Assembly (NCBI RefSeq): GCF_009766105.1
Contig: NZ_LMUH01000026.1
Coordinates: 123,860-187,859 of the forward strand
DNA: 64,000 nt
Origin: Granulicella sp. S156
GTDB taxonomy: Bacteria; Acidobacteriota; Terriglobia; Terriglobales; Acidobacteriaceae
Direction of reading: 5' to 3'
Shown: piece after piece, positions 8,385 to 16,808 of the stretch
Layout of the letters: each line of letters begins with the position of its first letter
How positions within the stretch are numbered: position 1 is the first letter of the stretch
The notes under the pieces: generated by a model
The model's input: only the letters and a program-made list of their open reading frames with translations
Told to the model about the DNA's origin: nothing
Database searches by the model: none
Translations under genes and position numbers: made by a program

Positions 8385-9694
8385 TGGTCATCCCGAACCG
8401 ACGCCCCACCTACCTCTTTGATGAAGTCGAGCAGGAGCTCGCTGAGCCGAACCGGCTGCTCCTGTTGGATCCAGTGACCGGCGTCGTCGATCAGCTCGAT
8501 GCCACTCATCCTCGTCGCCGCCTTCGTCTTCATCAGATCGAGCGCGCCCGGCGCCGAATAGGTACCCCAATCGCTCTTCCCGCCGATGAAGAGCGACGGG
8601 ACATCGATCGTCTTGCCCGAAAACAGGCGCAACTTAGCGGTTAGGTCAGGATCGGAGTAGACGCGATAAGCCTGCAGGGCGCCTTGAAACCCGGTGCGGC
8701 CATACTCCTCCGTGTACACCCCAAGTTCCGGCTCGGTGAGCCATTTGCTGGCCAGCACCTCGGCGACGGAAGGTTGGAAGGGAGCCACGGTCTCGGGCAT
8801 CGTCTTGCCGAGATCCATGACGTAATAGGTGGGCATTTGTGCAAGTTCTACGGCGGTTCGTGCCTTCAACGGATGCGGCTGATTCCCCGGCCAGTCAGCG
8901 CTCTTGACATAGAAAAATGCACGAAGAAACGCGTGTAAACCTTGAGGGGGGTGCGACATGTCATCATTCGCCTGCCGCGAGCTCAAGTACTGTTGGTAAT
9001 ACTCTCGCGGCGGATCGAGTGCCGCCAGCGCGACCGCCAACTTTTGATTGTCAGTGTTCGGTCCAACCGGCGATGCCTCGCTGTCCGAGGTGTTGAACGG
9101 AAGCGCCGGCGGACCGGGAAACGGTGCGCTCATCAGCACCACCGAGGGAAACACGTCAGGCCGGCCCAGCGCACAATAGGCCGCCACGGGCGAGCCCAGG
9201 TCGTGCCCGACGAGCATCGCCGTACGCCGATACCCCAACGCCGAAACCAACGCGAGGGCGTCGCGCGTCAAATTCAACAGGCCGAAGGGCTCGAGCGGGG
9301 TGTCATAGCTGTTCACCCAACCGGTAGTGCGGCCAAAACCCCGCTGGTCGGGCGCCACAACATGGTACCCCGCTTCAGCCAGAATCGGGATCAGGTGTCG
9401 CCAGCCGTAAGCCAGATCCGGAAAGCCGTGCAGAAGCAGCGCGAGCGGCCGGCCGGGGGTTTCATAACCGCCCTCGAGAACATGGACATCGAGGCCGTTG
9501 ACCCCATGGATCATGCGGGAGCGAACTCCCTTGGGAAGCGTTCCCTCGCCATACGTTGATATGGTCATATCCGTTCCTCCTATTGGGTTTGCGCGGGCCG
9601 TTCGAAGTGAAGCCGCGACCAGGCTGGCCGCGCCCATCGCTAAGAAGGCTCGTCGGGACGTCGATGGCTTGAAAACTAACTGATTACTGGGCAT
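8363..9694 (-). CDS. Tat-exported alpha/beta hydrolase, epoxide-hydrolase-like
   Basis: 443 residues from the ATG at 9694; an earlier ATG at 9724 lies inside the operator and is less likely. A twin-arginine signal (STSRRAFLAMGAASL) is followed by an alpha/beta-hydrolase domain: oxyanion segment LLLHGFPDL, DQRGFGRT, nucleophile elbow GHDLGS (Asp nucleophile, as in epoxide hydrolases and haloalkane dehalogenases) and a late AGHW histidine. The protein should act in the periplasm on an epoxide, ester or halide; the substrate is unknown. A TetR gene is divergent, with a 41-bp palindrome between, so ligand-induced expression is likely. Confidence 0.88.
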   Translation of the reverse strand: MPSNQLVFKPSTSRRAFLAMGAASLVAASLRTARANPIGGTDMTISTYGEGTLPKGVRSRMIHGVNGLDVHVLEGGYETPGRPLALLLHGFPDLAYGWRHLIPILAEAGYHVVAPDQRGFGRTTGWVNSYDTPLEPFGLLNLTRDALALVSALGYRRTAMLVGHDLGSPVAAYCALGRPDVFPSVVLMSAPFPGPPALPFNTSDSEASPVGPNTDNQKLAVALAALDPPREYYQQYLSSRQANDDMSHPPQGLHAFLRAFFYVKSADWPGNQPHPLKARTAVELAQMPTYYVMDLGKTMPETVAPFQPSVAEVLASKWLTEPELGVYTEEYGRTGFQGALQAYRVYSDPDLTAKLRLFSGKTIDVPSLFIGGKSDWGTYSAPGALDLMKTKAATRMSGIELIDDAGHWIQQEQPVRLSELLLDFIKEVGGASVRDDQHQFPAG

Positions 9695-9705
9695 CGCCGG
9701 GACTC

Positions 9706-9746
9706 TTACTATGTCGATCACCATAGTATGGTGATCGCCCTAGTAA
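9706..9746. promoter_or_regulatory. 41-bp palindromic operator of the hydrolase/TetR divergon
   Basis: An inner perfect palindrome (9715-9737) has arms CGATCACCATA and TATGGTGATCG about a central G. Outer arms TTACTA (9706-9711) and TAGTAA (9741-9746) are symmetric about the same base. It lies between the divergent starts and is the obvious TetR site. Confidence 0.8.
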
Positions 9747-9775
9747 TGTCAAGCGAAACTTGTTATGTTCACGGT

Positions 9776-10357
9776 ATGCCACGTAAGACTGACGCCCGAA
9801 CTCGCGCGATTGCCACGGCCGAACGATTGTTTCGCATCCAGGGCTACACTGCGACTGGATTGATCCAGATCCTTGAAGAAAGCGGTGCGCCTAAGGGATC
9901 GTTCTACTTTCACTTTCCACGCGGCAAGACACAGCTCGCAGAAGAAGCAATCGATCAATACGTTGCGAAGAGAATTGCTGTTTTGCGGAATATCTCGGCG
10001 AATACGACGGGTGATGCTCTGAATTTCGTTCATCAGATTTTCACCACATTCGCGGCCGAAATGGTCGCCTCTGATTTCCAGTACGGATGTCTCATGCAAA
10101 ATCTGGCGAATGAGCTGCCCGCGCTCGACGCTGAGCTGACCAAACGAGTAGCGCGCGGATTTGTTGATTCAACCGAGATTATTGCGGAGCATTTTAGGGG
10201 GTGCGGTTTCGCTCCCGCGCGTGCATCCTCTACCGCAGCCGCATTGGTAGCCGCCCTCGAAGGCGCGCGAACGATCGCCCGCCTGGAACGCACGCCGGCT
10301 ATATTCGAGGCGCTGGCGGATGTTAGCGTCCAGAGGTGGTCTGCCCCAGAGGGGTGA
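9776..10357 (+). CDS. TetR/AcrR family transcriptional regulator
   Basis: 193 residues from the ATG in MPRKTDARTR; frames further upstream run into the operator. The N-terminal HTH reads AERLFRIQGYTATGLIQILEESGAPKGSFYFHFP, the classic TetR pattern ending in KGSFYFHF. The C-terminal ligand domain resembles the YxaF/LmrA-like subgroup (CLMQNLANELPALDAEL). It is divergent from the Tat-exported hydrolase and almost certainly represses both through the palindrome at 9706-9746. The inducer is probably the hydrolase substrate or a related compound. Confidence 0.93.
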   Translation: MPRKTDARTRAIATAERLFRIQGYTATGLIQILEESGAPKGSFYFHFPRGKTQLAEEAIDQYVAKRIAVLRNISANTTGDALNFVHQIFTTFAAEMVASDFQYGCLMQNLANELPALDAELTKRVARGFVDSTEIIAEHFRGCGFAPARASSTAAALVAALEGARTIARLERTPAIFEALADVSVQRWSAPEG

Positions 10358-10531
10358 TCCGGCAACTTTTACCCGGTGCGCAGCACCGCTCACGTACCGG
10401 GCAAGATTCCGATGGAGGTTCATGCCTTACGAACCGCCGCGAACTCCACCCCGGATACTGGCTTCTTTGAAGTGACGGAAGGCTCTGGTACAACCGGAGA
10501 CTTCAGAACACGTAGAAGAGACGGAACCGAG

Positions 10532-10666
10532 GCGATCACGGTCTCACAAATGTGGCACCCGCGTCTCGACGCCGATCCGGCGCATCGCTGGCTGCGAGGC
10601 ATAGTGCTCGCAACCTGCCGCGAAGCGGGCTCGGTGATCAACACGGACAAAGCGCCGACCCGATAG
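10532..10666 (+). pseudogene. C-terminal fragment of a LysR-family regulator
   Basis: The frame contains VSQMWHPRLDADPAHRWLRG, the typical end of the LysR effector domain (WHPRxDxDPAHRWLR). No matching N-terminal HTH or ligand domain lies upstream, and the residues before it do not look like LysR. It is a truncated relic. Confidence 0.6.
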
Positions 10667-10964
10667 AAACGCAGCTTCCAGTTCCTCTCGCTTTACGGTC
10701 CAATTCCCCATACATCGAACCGCAGCGTGCAGGCGTTCTCGCGTCGCTCGGCTTCGTAGCCAAATGCTTTCGTCTCCTGTCTGAGAAAGACCAGACCGGT
10801 CGGACGTGGAATGCCCGGTCATGGGAGAAAGAGCGGAAGCGTTGGATCTTTAGCTCCAGGACGCGAGCCTTTCGTCAAGGTCGTAGATGTAGGAGTGGGC
10901 AGTTGCTTGAGGTTTGTAGGGAGCCTGGGTTCGACCCCTCTCCATGATGGATTTCGTTTGAACT
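10667..10964. other. Intergenic region between LysR remnant and MarR gene
   Basis: About 300 bp with only unsupported short frames. A GGGTTCGACCC stretch at about 10928 resembles a tRNA T-arm but has no matching acceptor or anticodon arm. Confidence 0.4.
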
Positions 10965-10979
10965 TGACGATAATCGTCA
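10965..10979. promoter_or_regulatory. MarR-type operator
   Basis: TGACGATAATCGTCA is a perfect 7-1-7 palindrome, 20 bp before the MarR start codon. Its size and position fit autoregulation by the MarR protein. Confidence 0.7.
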
Positions 10980-10999
10980 TAACGAGTAATATTGATTAC

Positions 11000-11470
11000 A
11001 TGGCGGGAAAGTTGAAGCAAGAAATCCGGCAGACCAAAGACTTCGCCTCAACTGAAGGCGAGGCGGCTCTGAATGTTTTGCGCACAGCGGAGGTGATTCA
11101 GCAGAAGCTGAATGCTGTATTGAAACAGTTCGACCTGACGCTTACCCAGTACAACGTGCTCCGTATCCTGCGTGGAGCAGGAGATCAAGGCATTACGTGC
11201 TCCGTGCTCGCCGAACGAATGATAGCGAGAGATCCGGACATCACTCGGTTGCTCGATCGCATGGAACGCAGGGGGCTGGTTGTACGTCAGCGATCCGCCG
11301 ACGATCGCAGGGTTGTTCTGACCATGCTTCATTTGAACGGTGCCACACTGCTGAATGAAACCCAGAAGCCGATGCGCAACGCGATGCTCGCCATTATGGG
11401 CAGATTAGGGGAGACGCGGTTGCTGTCACTCATCTCGTCGCTGGAAGAAGTGAGAGCAAACGAAGAGTGA
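11000..11470 (+). CDS. MarR family transcriptional regulator
   Basis: 156 residues from the ATG of MAGKLKQEI. The winged HTH is visible: LTLTQYNVLRILRGAG, then TCSVLAERMIARDPDITRLLDRMERRGLV and wing residues RQRSADDRRVVLTMLH. Length and layout are normal for MarR. The start was chosen because the palindromic operator lies 20 bp upstream; a longer frame would swallow it. A reductase gene follows 114 bp downstream on the same strand, with another small palindrome before it, so the MarR protein probably controls that enzyme, commonly in response to quinones or phenolics. Confidence 0.93.
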   Translation: MAGKLKQEIRQTKDFASTEGEAALNVLRTAEVIQQKLNAVLKQFDLTLTQYNVLRILRGAGDQGITCSVLAERMIARDPDITRLLDRMERRGLVVRQRSADDRRVVLTMLHLNGATLLNETQKPMRNAMLAIMGRLGETRLLSLISSLEEVRANEE

Positions 11471-11493
11471 GCCTTTTTTTAATCCAATACTTG

Positions 11494-11505
11494 TTATCAC
11501 GATAA
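11494..11505. promoter_or_regulatory. Small palindrome before the NmrA-like gene
   Basis: TTATCACGATAA (5-2-5) lies 80 bp before the reductase start. It differs in sequence from the MarR palindrome at 10965 but shares the ATNATCGT/CGATAA character; it may be a second MarR site or part of a promoter. Confidence 0.35.
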
Positions 11506-11584
11506 ACCGTTGCACGGACACTATCTATCGTCCTTGCTGAGACAGACCATAACAATGCTTTCCAAAGCAGAAAAGGAACATAAA

Positions 11585-12439
11585 ATGATCGCCATTACAG
11601 GAGCAAACGGAAACCTGGGCCAACTCGTTGTGAAAGGCCTCTTAGAGAAAATTCCAGCAAATCAGATCGTTGCCGCGGTCAGAGATCCAGAGAAGTCCGG
11701 CGCTTTGCTCGACCTGGGGGTCGAGGTGCGGAAAGCGGATTATGATCGTCCCGAAACGTTGACTGATGCTCTTACAGGGATTGAGAAGCTATTACTTATC
11801 TCTGCGGTAGTGCCGGGCGAACGATTCAGACAGCACAAAGCCGTGATTGATGCTGCGAAGGAAACAGGTGTGCAGTTGGTAGCCTACACGAGCATGTTGC
11901 GTGCTGACGCCTCCACGATGCTTCTTGCGGCCGAGCATAAGCGAACTGAAGAGTACCTGAAAGAATCTGGCCTCACGCTCGTGCTGTTACGCAACGGCTG
12001 GTATTTGGAGAACAACACTGGAGCTCTCGCTTCGGCACTTACCCATGGCGCTATCATGGGCTGCGCAGGTCAAGGCCGTTTCGCCTCTGCTTCGCGTGCA
12101 GATTATGCAGGTGCAGCGGTTACGGTTCTTACCCAGCTTGGTCATGAGAACAAAACCTATGAACTTGCAGGAGACCACTCCTTCTCAATGTACGAATTTG
12201 CAGAGGAGGTCTCGAAGCAGGCTGGTCGGCCTGTGGTCTACAACAATGTGATGCCGGCCGAGTATGAAGCTGCGCTGCTTAGCTTTGGGTTGCCGAGGAT
12301 GATCGTTGACGTCGTCATTGATACCGACTCAAAGTCGTCAAAAGGGGATCTGGATAGTTCCTCCCGTGATCTGGCTAACCTTATCGGCAGAGACACGACT
12401 AGCTTCTCTCAGGCGATCAAACTTGCGCTGCAGGCCTGA
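11585..12439 (+). CDS. NmrA-like NAD(P)-binding reductase (quinone oxidoreductase 2 type)
   Basis: 284 residues from the ATG after AAAAGGAACATAAA. The N-terminal Rossmann motif is IAITGANGNLGQLV (GxxGxxG), followed by VAAVRDPEK and the YTSML segment. The layout matches QOR2/NmrA proteins of about 285 residues, which bind NADPH and reduce quinones or sense redox state. It is in the same orientation as the MarR gene and probably forms a MarR-controlled quinone/electrophile response module. Confidence 0.88.
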   Translation: MIAITGANGNLGQLVVKGLLEKIPANQIVAAVRDPEKSGALLDLGVEVRKADYDRPETLTDALTGIEKLLLISAVVPGERFRQHKAVIDAAKETGVQLVAYTSMLRADASTMLLAAEHKRTEEYLKESGLTLVLLRNGWYLENNTGALASALTHGAIMGCAGQGRFASASRADYAGAAVTVLTQLGHENKTYELAGDHSFSMYEFAEEVSKQAGRPVVYNNVMPAEYEAALLSFGLPRMIVDVVIDTDSKSSKGDLDSSSRDLANLIGRDTTSFSQAIKLALQA

Positions 12440-12486
12440 GCGCCAACTTTGAGCTAATGAAGCCACAACGACCTAAGGAGCCTAGC

Positions 12487-12624
12487 GTGAAGACTATTTT
12501 GGCAGCTTTCGCAATTCTATCGATTACAGCCTCTACTTTAGCTCAGAGTCCATCGGGCAAGCCGCAGGCATGTTGGATTGAGACCTCTGCGGTCACTATG
12601 GATGGCGCGCCGGCGTGTATGTGA
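12487..12624 (+). CDS. Short secreted peptide or truncated gene, 45 aa
   Basis: A GTG start after AAGGAGCCTA gives a clear signal peptide (VKTILAAFAILSITASTLAQS) and then only about 25 residues before a stop, including two Cys. The strong ribosome site suggests expression. The short mature part suggests truncation of a longer exported protein, perhaps a cupin or NTF2-like one. I do not recognise it. Confidence 0.4.
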   Translation: MKTILAAFAILSITASTLAQSPSGKPQACWIETSAVTMDGAPACM

Positions 12625-12864
12625 CTCTGCATGTAGCCAACAAGGAGTACCTCCATCATTTTCGCTGGCGCTTCATTCGTATAGGAGTGCAGCGGAGACT
12701 CGTTGGACCGCGCCTGCGAAGCCATGACACACTGCTATCGTCGGGTCTGCTCTGCTGTAGACCACACCTCGGGAATTGAAACGATAAAGCACAAGTACAA
12801 AGCCGTTCTCCGGGGCTCTGCAAACCTCTGCTTACCGGATGAAGACAGAAAGGTTTGGTTGTCG

Positions 12865-13581
12865 ATGAAACTGGTTGCTCTTGCTCTCTTGGGAAATTTC
12901 TTGTATTTGCAGCCGCAATCACCGGACAGCGAGCTCGCTGCAAAGCTTCGTGCTAAGGACGAACTGCTCCTCAACGCGGTGCATCGCGGTGATCGCAGCG
13001 CGTGGGCAAATGCCACTACGCCTGACTTCATGTACATCGAAGACGGAGACATTCTTAGGCGTGAAGCGCTCCTAAACGAACTGGAAGAAGATGGGGCTGC
13101 TCCGCTCATCATTCGAACCTATGACATGCACCGCCAAGGCGATACAGCGGTAGTCGTGCATTTGGATGATGTACCGGAGAGACCAGGTCGGGTGACGAAG
13201 AACAGTCACCTGCTCTTTACAGAGGTATGGCAGCAGATCGGTACCGATTGGAAGCTCCGCCTCATTGACATTGACCGTTTGAGGGTCGACCCGCCTGCGA
13301 TCACTTTGCCCCCTGCGGATCTGGATCAGCTTGTAGGAACTTACCAGGCAGGGACGGCTGTTTATGTGATCCGTCGTGAAGGAAATCGGCTCCTCGGAGG
13401 CCGCGGTGGAGCCAAGGAAGAAGAGTTGAAGCCTGAGGTGCGCGACGTCTGGTTTGTTTCTGGACAAGCCAGATATAGGAAGATCTTCCAGCGAGATGCC
13501 AGTGGACAGATTATGGGATTCGTCAATCGCGACGAGAGCAGTGACGTGAGTTGGACGAAAGTCATCCCGGGTCAGCATTAG
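12865..13581 (+). CDS. Secreted DUF4440/SnoaL-like protein
   Basis: 238 residues starting at MKLVALALLGNFLYLQPQS, a short export signal; the frame is open further upstream but that part has no coding character. Residues 25-150 form an NTF2-like DUF4440 domain (ELLLNAVHRGDRSAWANATTP, then DFMYIEDGDIL and the LLFTEVWQQIGTDWKLRLIDIDRL strands). A C-terminal part (about 155-235) begins LVGTYQAG and resembles DUF3471-type beta segments. The fold binds small hydrophobic ligands or acts as a non-specific enzyme scaffold. The function here is unknown. Confidence 0.75.
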   Translation: MKLVALALLGNFLYLQPQSPDSELAAKLRAKDELLLNAVHRGDRSAWANATTPDFMYIEDGDILRREALLNELEEDGAAPLIIRTYDMHRQGDTAVVVHLDDVPERPGRVTKNSHLLFTEVWQQIGTDWKLRLIDIDRLRVDPPAITLPPADLDQLVGTYQAGTAVYVIRREGNRLLGGRGGAKEEELKPEVRDVWFVSGQARYRKIFQRDASGQIMGFVNRDESSDVSWTKVIPGQH

Positions 13582-13711
13582 GCACGTGAGCAAGCGCTTC
13601 AACCCACGGTCAGCGTAGCGGCGCCGGTCACTCCATACTGACTGTACTCGCTCATCGAGTCTCCGTAGCGCTGGCACTGAGTGAGCGCAAGCCTACTCTA
13701 AATTGCCGATT

Positions 13712-14359
13712 CTAGGCTGAACGAGCGTCCCGTTTGCCCCGTCGTCCGGGTCTCCACTTAGGAGTTCGGATGCCGAGGAGCGCTTGATCGATCAGTTGCT
13801 TCCCGTACTGCTCCGTCAGTGCGGGGTGACGGAGCAGAAGCCGGAGATACATCGGCGCAACAATCGCATCGAGTAGAAGTTCCGGGTCTGTCGCGGCTAG
13901 GAATTCGCCGGACGCGATTCCACGCTCAATGTCTGCCACGGTGGATGCTCTTCTCGGGCGGATGTGGCTCTCGTAGAGTTCCTTCAGGATCGACGGATCT
14001 GCCTGGCCCTCAGCGATCAAGTCGGCGACGACCTTTCCGAACAAGCCATTGCATTGGGCGACGAGGTGCTTGACCCTCGTCCGCAATGCCTCTTCCGCCG
14101 AAGTCGCTTCCGGCACTTCGAGGATGGCATTGAACCGATCGTGGAACATGGCCATGATGAGGGCGCCCTTGGAGGGCCACCACTTGTACAGCGTCGGCTT
14201 TCCGACACCTGCTCGTTTTGCGACGGCATCCATGGTCAGATCGCGAGCGGGTTTTTCTTTCAGCAACTCCGAGACGGCGTCCAATATCTCAGCATGAGAG
14301 ACGGCCGCATCGCTGCGGGGCCTTCCCAGATGGACCGCTTTGGACTTCGCCCTTGGCAT
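13712..14359 (-). CDS. TetR/AcrR family transcriptional regulator
   Basis: 215 residues. HTH: AILDAVSELLKEKPARDLTMDAV, then AKRAGVGKPTLYKWWPSKGALI, a TetR_C-type protein with the distinctive TLYKWWPSK turn. The C-terminal ligand domain carries HIRPRRA and ends in a basic tail. It is divergent from an esterase gene; a CTTTAC/GTAAAG inverted repeat lies between them at 14411-14427. It most likely represses the esterase and the downstream DUF1772 remnant. Confidence 0.92.
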   Translation of the reverse strand: MPRAKSKAVHLGRPRSDAAVSHAEILDAVSELLKEKPARDLTMDAVAKRAGVGKPTLYKWWPSKGALIMAMFHDRFNAILEVPEATSAEEALRTRVKHLVAQCNGLFGKVVADLIAEGQADPSILKELYESHIRPRRASTVADIERGIASGEFLAATDPELLLDAIVAPMYLRLLLRHPALTEQYGKQLIDQALLGIRTPKWRPGRRGKRDARSA

Positions 14360-14410
14360 ACCTCAACTTACCTGAACGACACGTAAAAAGAAATGAATCC
14401 TTAAATTTTC

Positions 14411-14427
14411 CTTTACGTCTAGTAAAG
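14411..14427. promoter_or_regulatory. Probable operator between TetR and esterase genes
   Basis: CTTTAC and GTAAAG are separated by GTCTA, centred 49 bp before the esterase start and about 60 bp before the TetR start. Confidence 0.55.
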
Positions 14428-14467
14428 TATAAGTAATTTTGTGCAGATGCTTCAGGGAGGAACAACA

Positions 14468-15436
14468 ATGCAGACACTTCGGGAAGATATCAGTACAGCT
14501 TCGTGGCTGGTGCAACATACCTTGACCGCGGAGGACCGGGCAGCCATGGCCGCCATGCGCGCCATGGTGGAGCCCAACAAAGGCAAGCTTCAAGGGATTG
14601 CAGCTCGGGTTCCGTTCGACGCGATCATGGAGCACGTCTCTGCCCCGGTCGGCGTAGTCTACGAGGCTGACCGTGTTGGAGGTGTTTCGGGATGGTGGTG
14701 CAGACCCGAAACCGCGCGGCCCGGCCAAGCGGTGATGCACCTCCATGGCGGATGGTTCGGCTGGGGCTCCGCACAAGCGTTTCGTCATTTGGCAGGACAT
14801 ATCGCTGTCAGTGCCGGCGTAGCGACCTTCGTGCCCGACTACCGGCTTGCCCCGGAACATCCATTTCCTGCAGCTGCAGAAGACATCCGAGCCTGCTATT
14901 TCAGTCTGATCGAGCGAGGCTTCTCGAAGATCGCCATTACGGGTGACTCCGCTGGCGGAAACCTCGCGCTTGAGTTGCTTGTGTATCTTGCAGCAACCAA
15001 GGCTTCTGGCAGTGAGGCGCTTGTTGGAGGAGTGGCGCTTTCGCCAGTGACGGATCTGGCTCTCTCGGGAGACAGTTGGTCGACACAGGCTGATGCCGAT
15101 CCATTCTTCACCCGGCCGCAAGCCGCCGAACTGGTGCGTTCCTATCTGGATGCACATGGTCCGGAAGACCCATTCGCCTCACCGCTTTATGCTGATCTCA
15201 AGGGTCTGGCCCCGATCCGGGTCCATGTGGGCACCGACGAGGTTCTACTCGATGATTCGGTCCGCCTGGTGGAGCGGGCGGTGGCTGTCGGAGTCGATGC
15301 CCGGCTGGACGTCTGGCAAGGGATGGTGCATGGACACCTGGGAAGCATAGGACGCCTGGCAGCTTCCACCAAGACACTTCAGCTTATCGGAGAGTTTCTG
15401 ATCGAACGCTTCGCCAACACGGAAGCTCAACGGTAA
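14468..15436 (+). CDS. Alpha/beta hydrolase, HSL-family esterase/lipase
   Basis: 322 residues from the ATG preceded by GGGAGGAACAACA. Hormone-sensitive-lipase motifs are complete: the HLHGGWF oxyanion loop (HGG), PDYRLAPEHPFPAA, nucleophile elbow GDSAGGN, the acid in HVGTDEVLLDD and the base in GMVHGHL. Such enzymes hydrolyse short-chain esters in the cytoplasm. No signal peptide is seen. It is divergent from a TetR gene and followed by a hairpin, a 40-codon frame and a DUF1772 pseudogene. Confidence 0.93.
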   Translation: MQTLREDISTASWLVQHTLTAEDRAAMAAMRAMVEPNKGKLQGIAARVPFDAIMEHVSAPVGVVYEADRVGGVSGWWCRPETARPGQAVMHLHGGWFGWGSAQAFRHLAGHIAVSAGVATFVPDYRLAPEHPFPAAAEDIRACYFSLIERGFSKIAITGDSAGGNLALELLVYLAATKASGSEALVGGVALSPVTDLALSGDSWSTQADADPFFTRPQAAELVRSYLDAHGPEDPFASPLYADLKGLAPIRVHVGTDEVLLDDSVRLVERAVAVGVDARLDVWQGMVHGHLGSIGRLAASTKTLQLIGEFLIERFANTEAQR

Positions 15437-15449
15437 GAGGAGTCATCAG

Positions 15450-15477
15450 GGCACATTCCGAAAAATCTGAATGTGCC
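15450..15477 (+). terminator. Hairpin after the esterase gene
   Basis: GGCACATTC and GAATGTGCC form a 9-bp stem with a 10-nt loop 14 bp beyond the stop. No T tract follows, so termination may be partial. Confidence 0.5.
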
Positions 15478-15493
15478 GCTGTGTGGGAGGGCG

Positions 15494-15616
15494 ATGATGG
15501 TGTCCCTAAGAGGGATTGGTTATCAGTCCAGACTTCCCCGTCGTAAAGTCGACGAACTCCTGTCGGAATTGGCCGCACAAACGGAGCATTGGTTGACCGC
15601 TGATGCTCCCGAATAA
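15494..15616 (+). CDS. Possible 40-residue protein
   Basis: Two ATGs follow GGGAGGGCG, a good ribosome site. The product is MMVSLRGIGYQSRLPRRKVD and then an amphipathic acidic half (ELLSELAAQTEHWLTADAPE). A basic N-half and an acidic helical C-half look protein-like, and the frame fills the gap before the DUF1772 gene 18 bp downstream. No family is recognised. Confidence 0.35.
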   Translation: MMVSLRGIGYQSRLPRRKVDELLSELAAQTEHWLTADAPE

Positions 15617-15633
15617 AAGGGGACAACTGAACT

Positions 15634-16097
15634 GTGGAAACGTCATTTGTGCTGATCGTTCTTTTCTTCGCCGCACTCGCAACCGGCGGTTTGATCGTTA
15701 ACTGGATAGGACTAGGACGCGCGATGTCCCGGCTTTCGGTTTCTAGTTATATTGAATTCCACCAGCATACAAACCACACTTTCGATCCCTACATGCCGAT
15801 CGTGGTTTTTGGTTCTGTGGCGGGTGGGATAGCTCTTGCTGTGATCTATGGTATCCATTCGATCTCCGGCAACTTGCCTCAGCAGGTGCAGTCTGCTATG
15901 CCCTCGTAATAGCGATTGCCCTACCCACATGTGTCCGCATCAACCATCAGATCAAGTCTTGGTCGATCGTGAATCCACCGCGCGAATGGGCACAAATGCG
16001 AGCACAATGGATTCGATTCCACGTCATTCGAACTCTATTCTCAGTGCCTGGGTTTGTTGTTTACATTCTCGCCGCGATCTTAGCTTCCCATCGATAA
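15634..16097 (+). pseudogene. DUF1772 (anthrone-oxygenase-like) membrane protein, frameshifted
   Basis: The GTG-started frame to 15909 encodes the N-terminal half: two membrane helices and SYIEFHQHTNHTFDPYMP, diagnostic of DUF1772. A different frame then continues the family pattern (INHQIKSWSIVNPPREWAQM, then RAQWIRFHVIRTLFS and a last helix) to a stop at 16097. A frame change near 15880-15897 is needed to join them, so the gene is broken or the read has an indel. Members are about 150 residues, matching the joined length. It belongs to the TetR-controlled esterase unit. An ISAs1 remnant abuts its end. Confidence 0.7.
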
Positions 16098-16106
16098 TTC
16101 TGATAA

Positions 16107-16743
16107 TTGATAGCCTTGCCCAACGGCATTCCGGCCCATGACACGTTCCGGTGTGTTTTTATGCTGATCGACCCGAAGGACTTCGAAAGTCGCTTCACCG
16201 CCTGGACCCAGGCCTTTGCTGAGAGCCCAGATCGAGAGGCCATCGCGATCGACGGCAAGACCGTCCGCGGCTCCTTCAACCGTAGCCGCGATCAGGGCCC
16301 CCTGCATATCGTCAGCGCCTGGGCCGGCGAACGGGGGGTTGGTGCTCGGGCAGCGCCAGGTCGACGACAAATCGAACGAAATCACAGCCATCCCTGAGTT
16401 GCTCGACACGTTGGATCTGAAGCGGAGCATCGTGACGCTGGACGCGATGGGCTGCCAACGAGTGATCGCCAGCAAGATCCTGGAGCGTGGCGCGGACTAT
16501 CTAGTAACGCTCAAAGCCAATCAGGGCAAGTTCTTGCCGCCGTCAAGCAACACTGCGCCGCTACCTGTTTTGCCCTTGGTGCTTTCCACCGGCTGGCGTG
16601 GGACAGCCTCGATGACACCCATGGCCGTGTAGTGAGGCGCAGAATGTTCGTCTGTCCTGAGGCCGCTCTGCTGGAGCCTATGCTGGACTGGCCTGGTTTG
16701 CAGACGGTCGTGGCTGTGGAAAGCATTCGTAGCCTCAACGTCT
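16107..16743 (+). mobile_element. ISAs1-family transposase remnant
   Basis: Across three frames the sequence encodes [27 protein letters not shown] and [10 protein letters not shown], then [30 protein letters not shown] and [13 protein letters not shown], and later [16 protein letters not shown] and WPGLQTVVAVES. These are the [12 protein letters not shown], TxDAMG and LKANQG blocks of the ISAs1 DDE transposase. Frameshifts occur near 16330 and after 16530, and both the N-terminus and the last third are lost. I see no terminal inverted repeats. It is dead. Confidence 0.85.
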
Positions 16744-16761
16744 AGTTTACTGCGGTCACTG

Positions 16762-16777
16762 TACCTACTAGTATGTA
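16762..16777. promoter_or_regulatory. Operator upstream of the MBL hydrolase gene
   Basis: TACCTACTAGTATGTA is an imperfect palindrome, preceded by CTG. The same CTGTACCTAnTAGTAnGTA stretch lies just before the TetR gene at 20038-20589 (site 20596-20611), differing at two positions, so that TetR likely controls both promoters. Confidence 0.7.
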
Positions 16778-16808
16778 AAATAGTGTTTAGAGATCAAGCG
16801 AGGGGCTA

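Noticed and set aside
10900..10945. GGGTTCGACCC resembling a tRNA T-arm before the MarR gene
   Set aside because: No acceptor, D or anticodon arm can be paired around it, and the T-stem pairs poorly.
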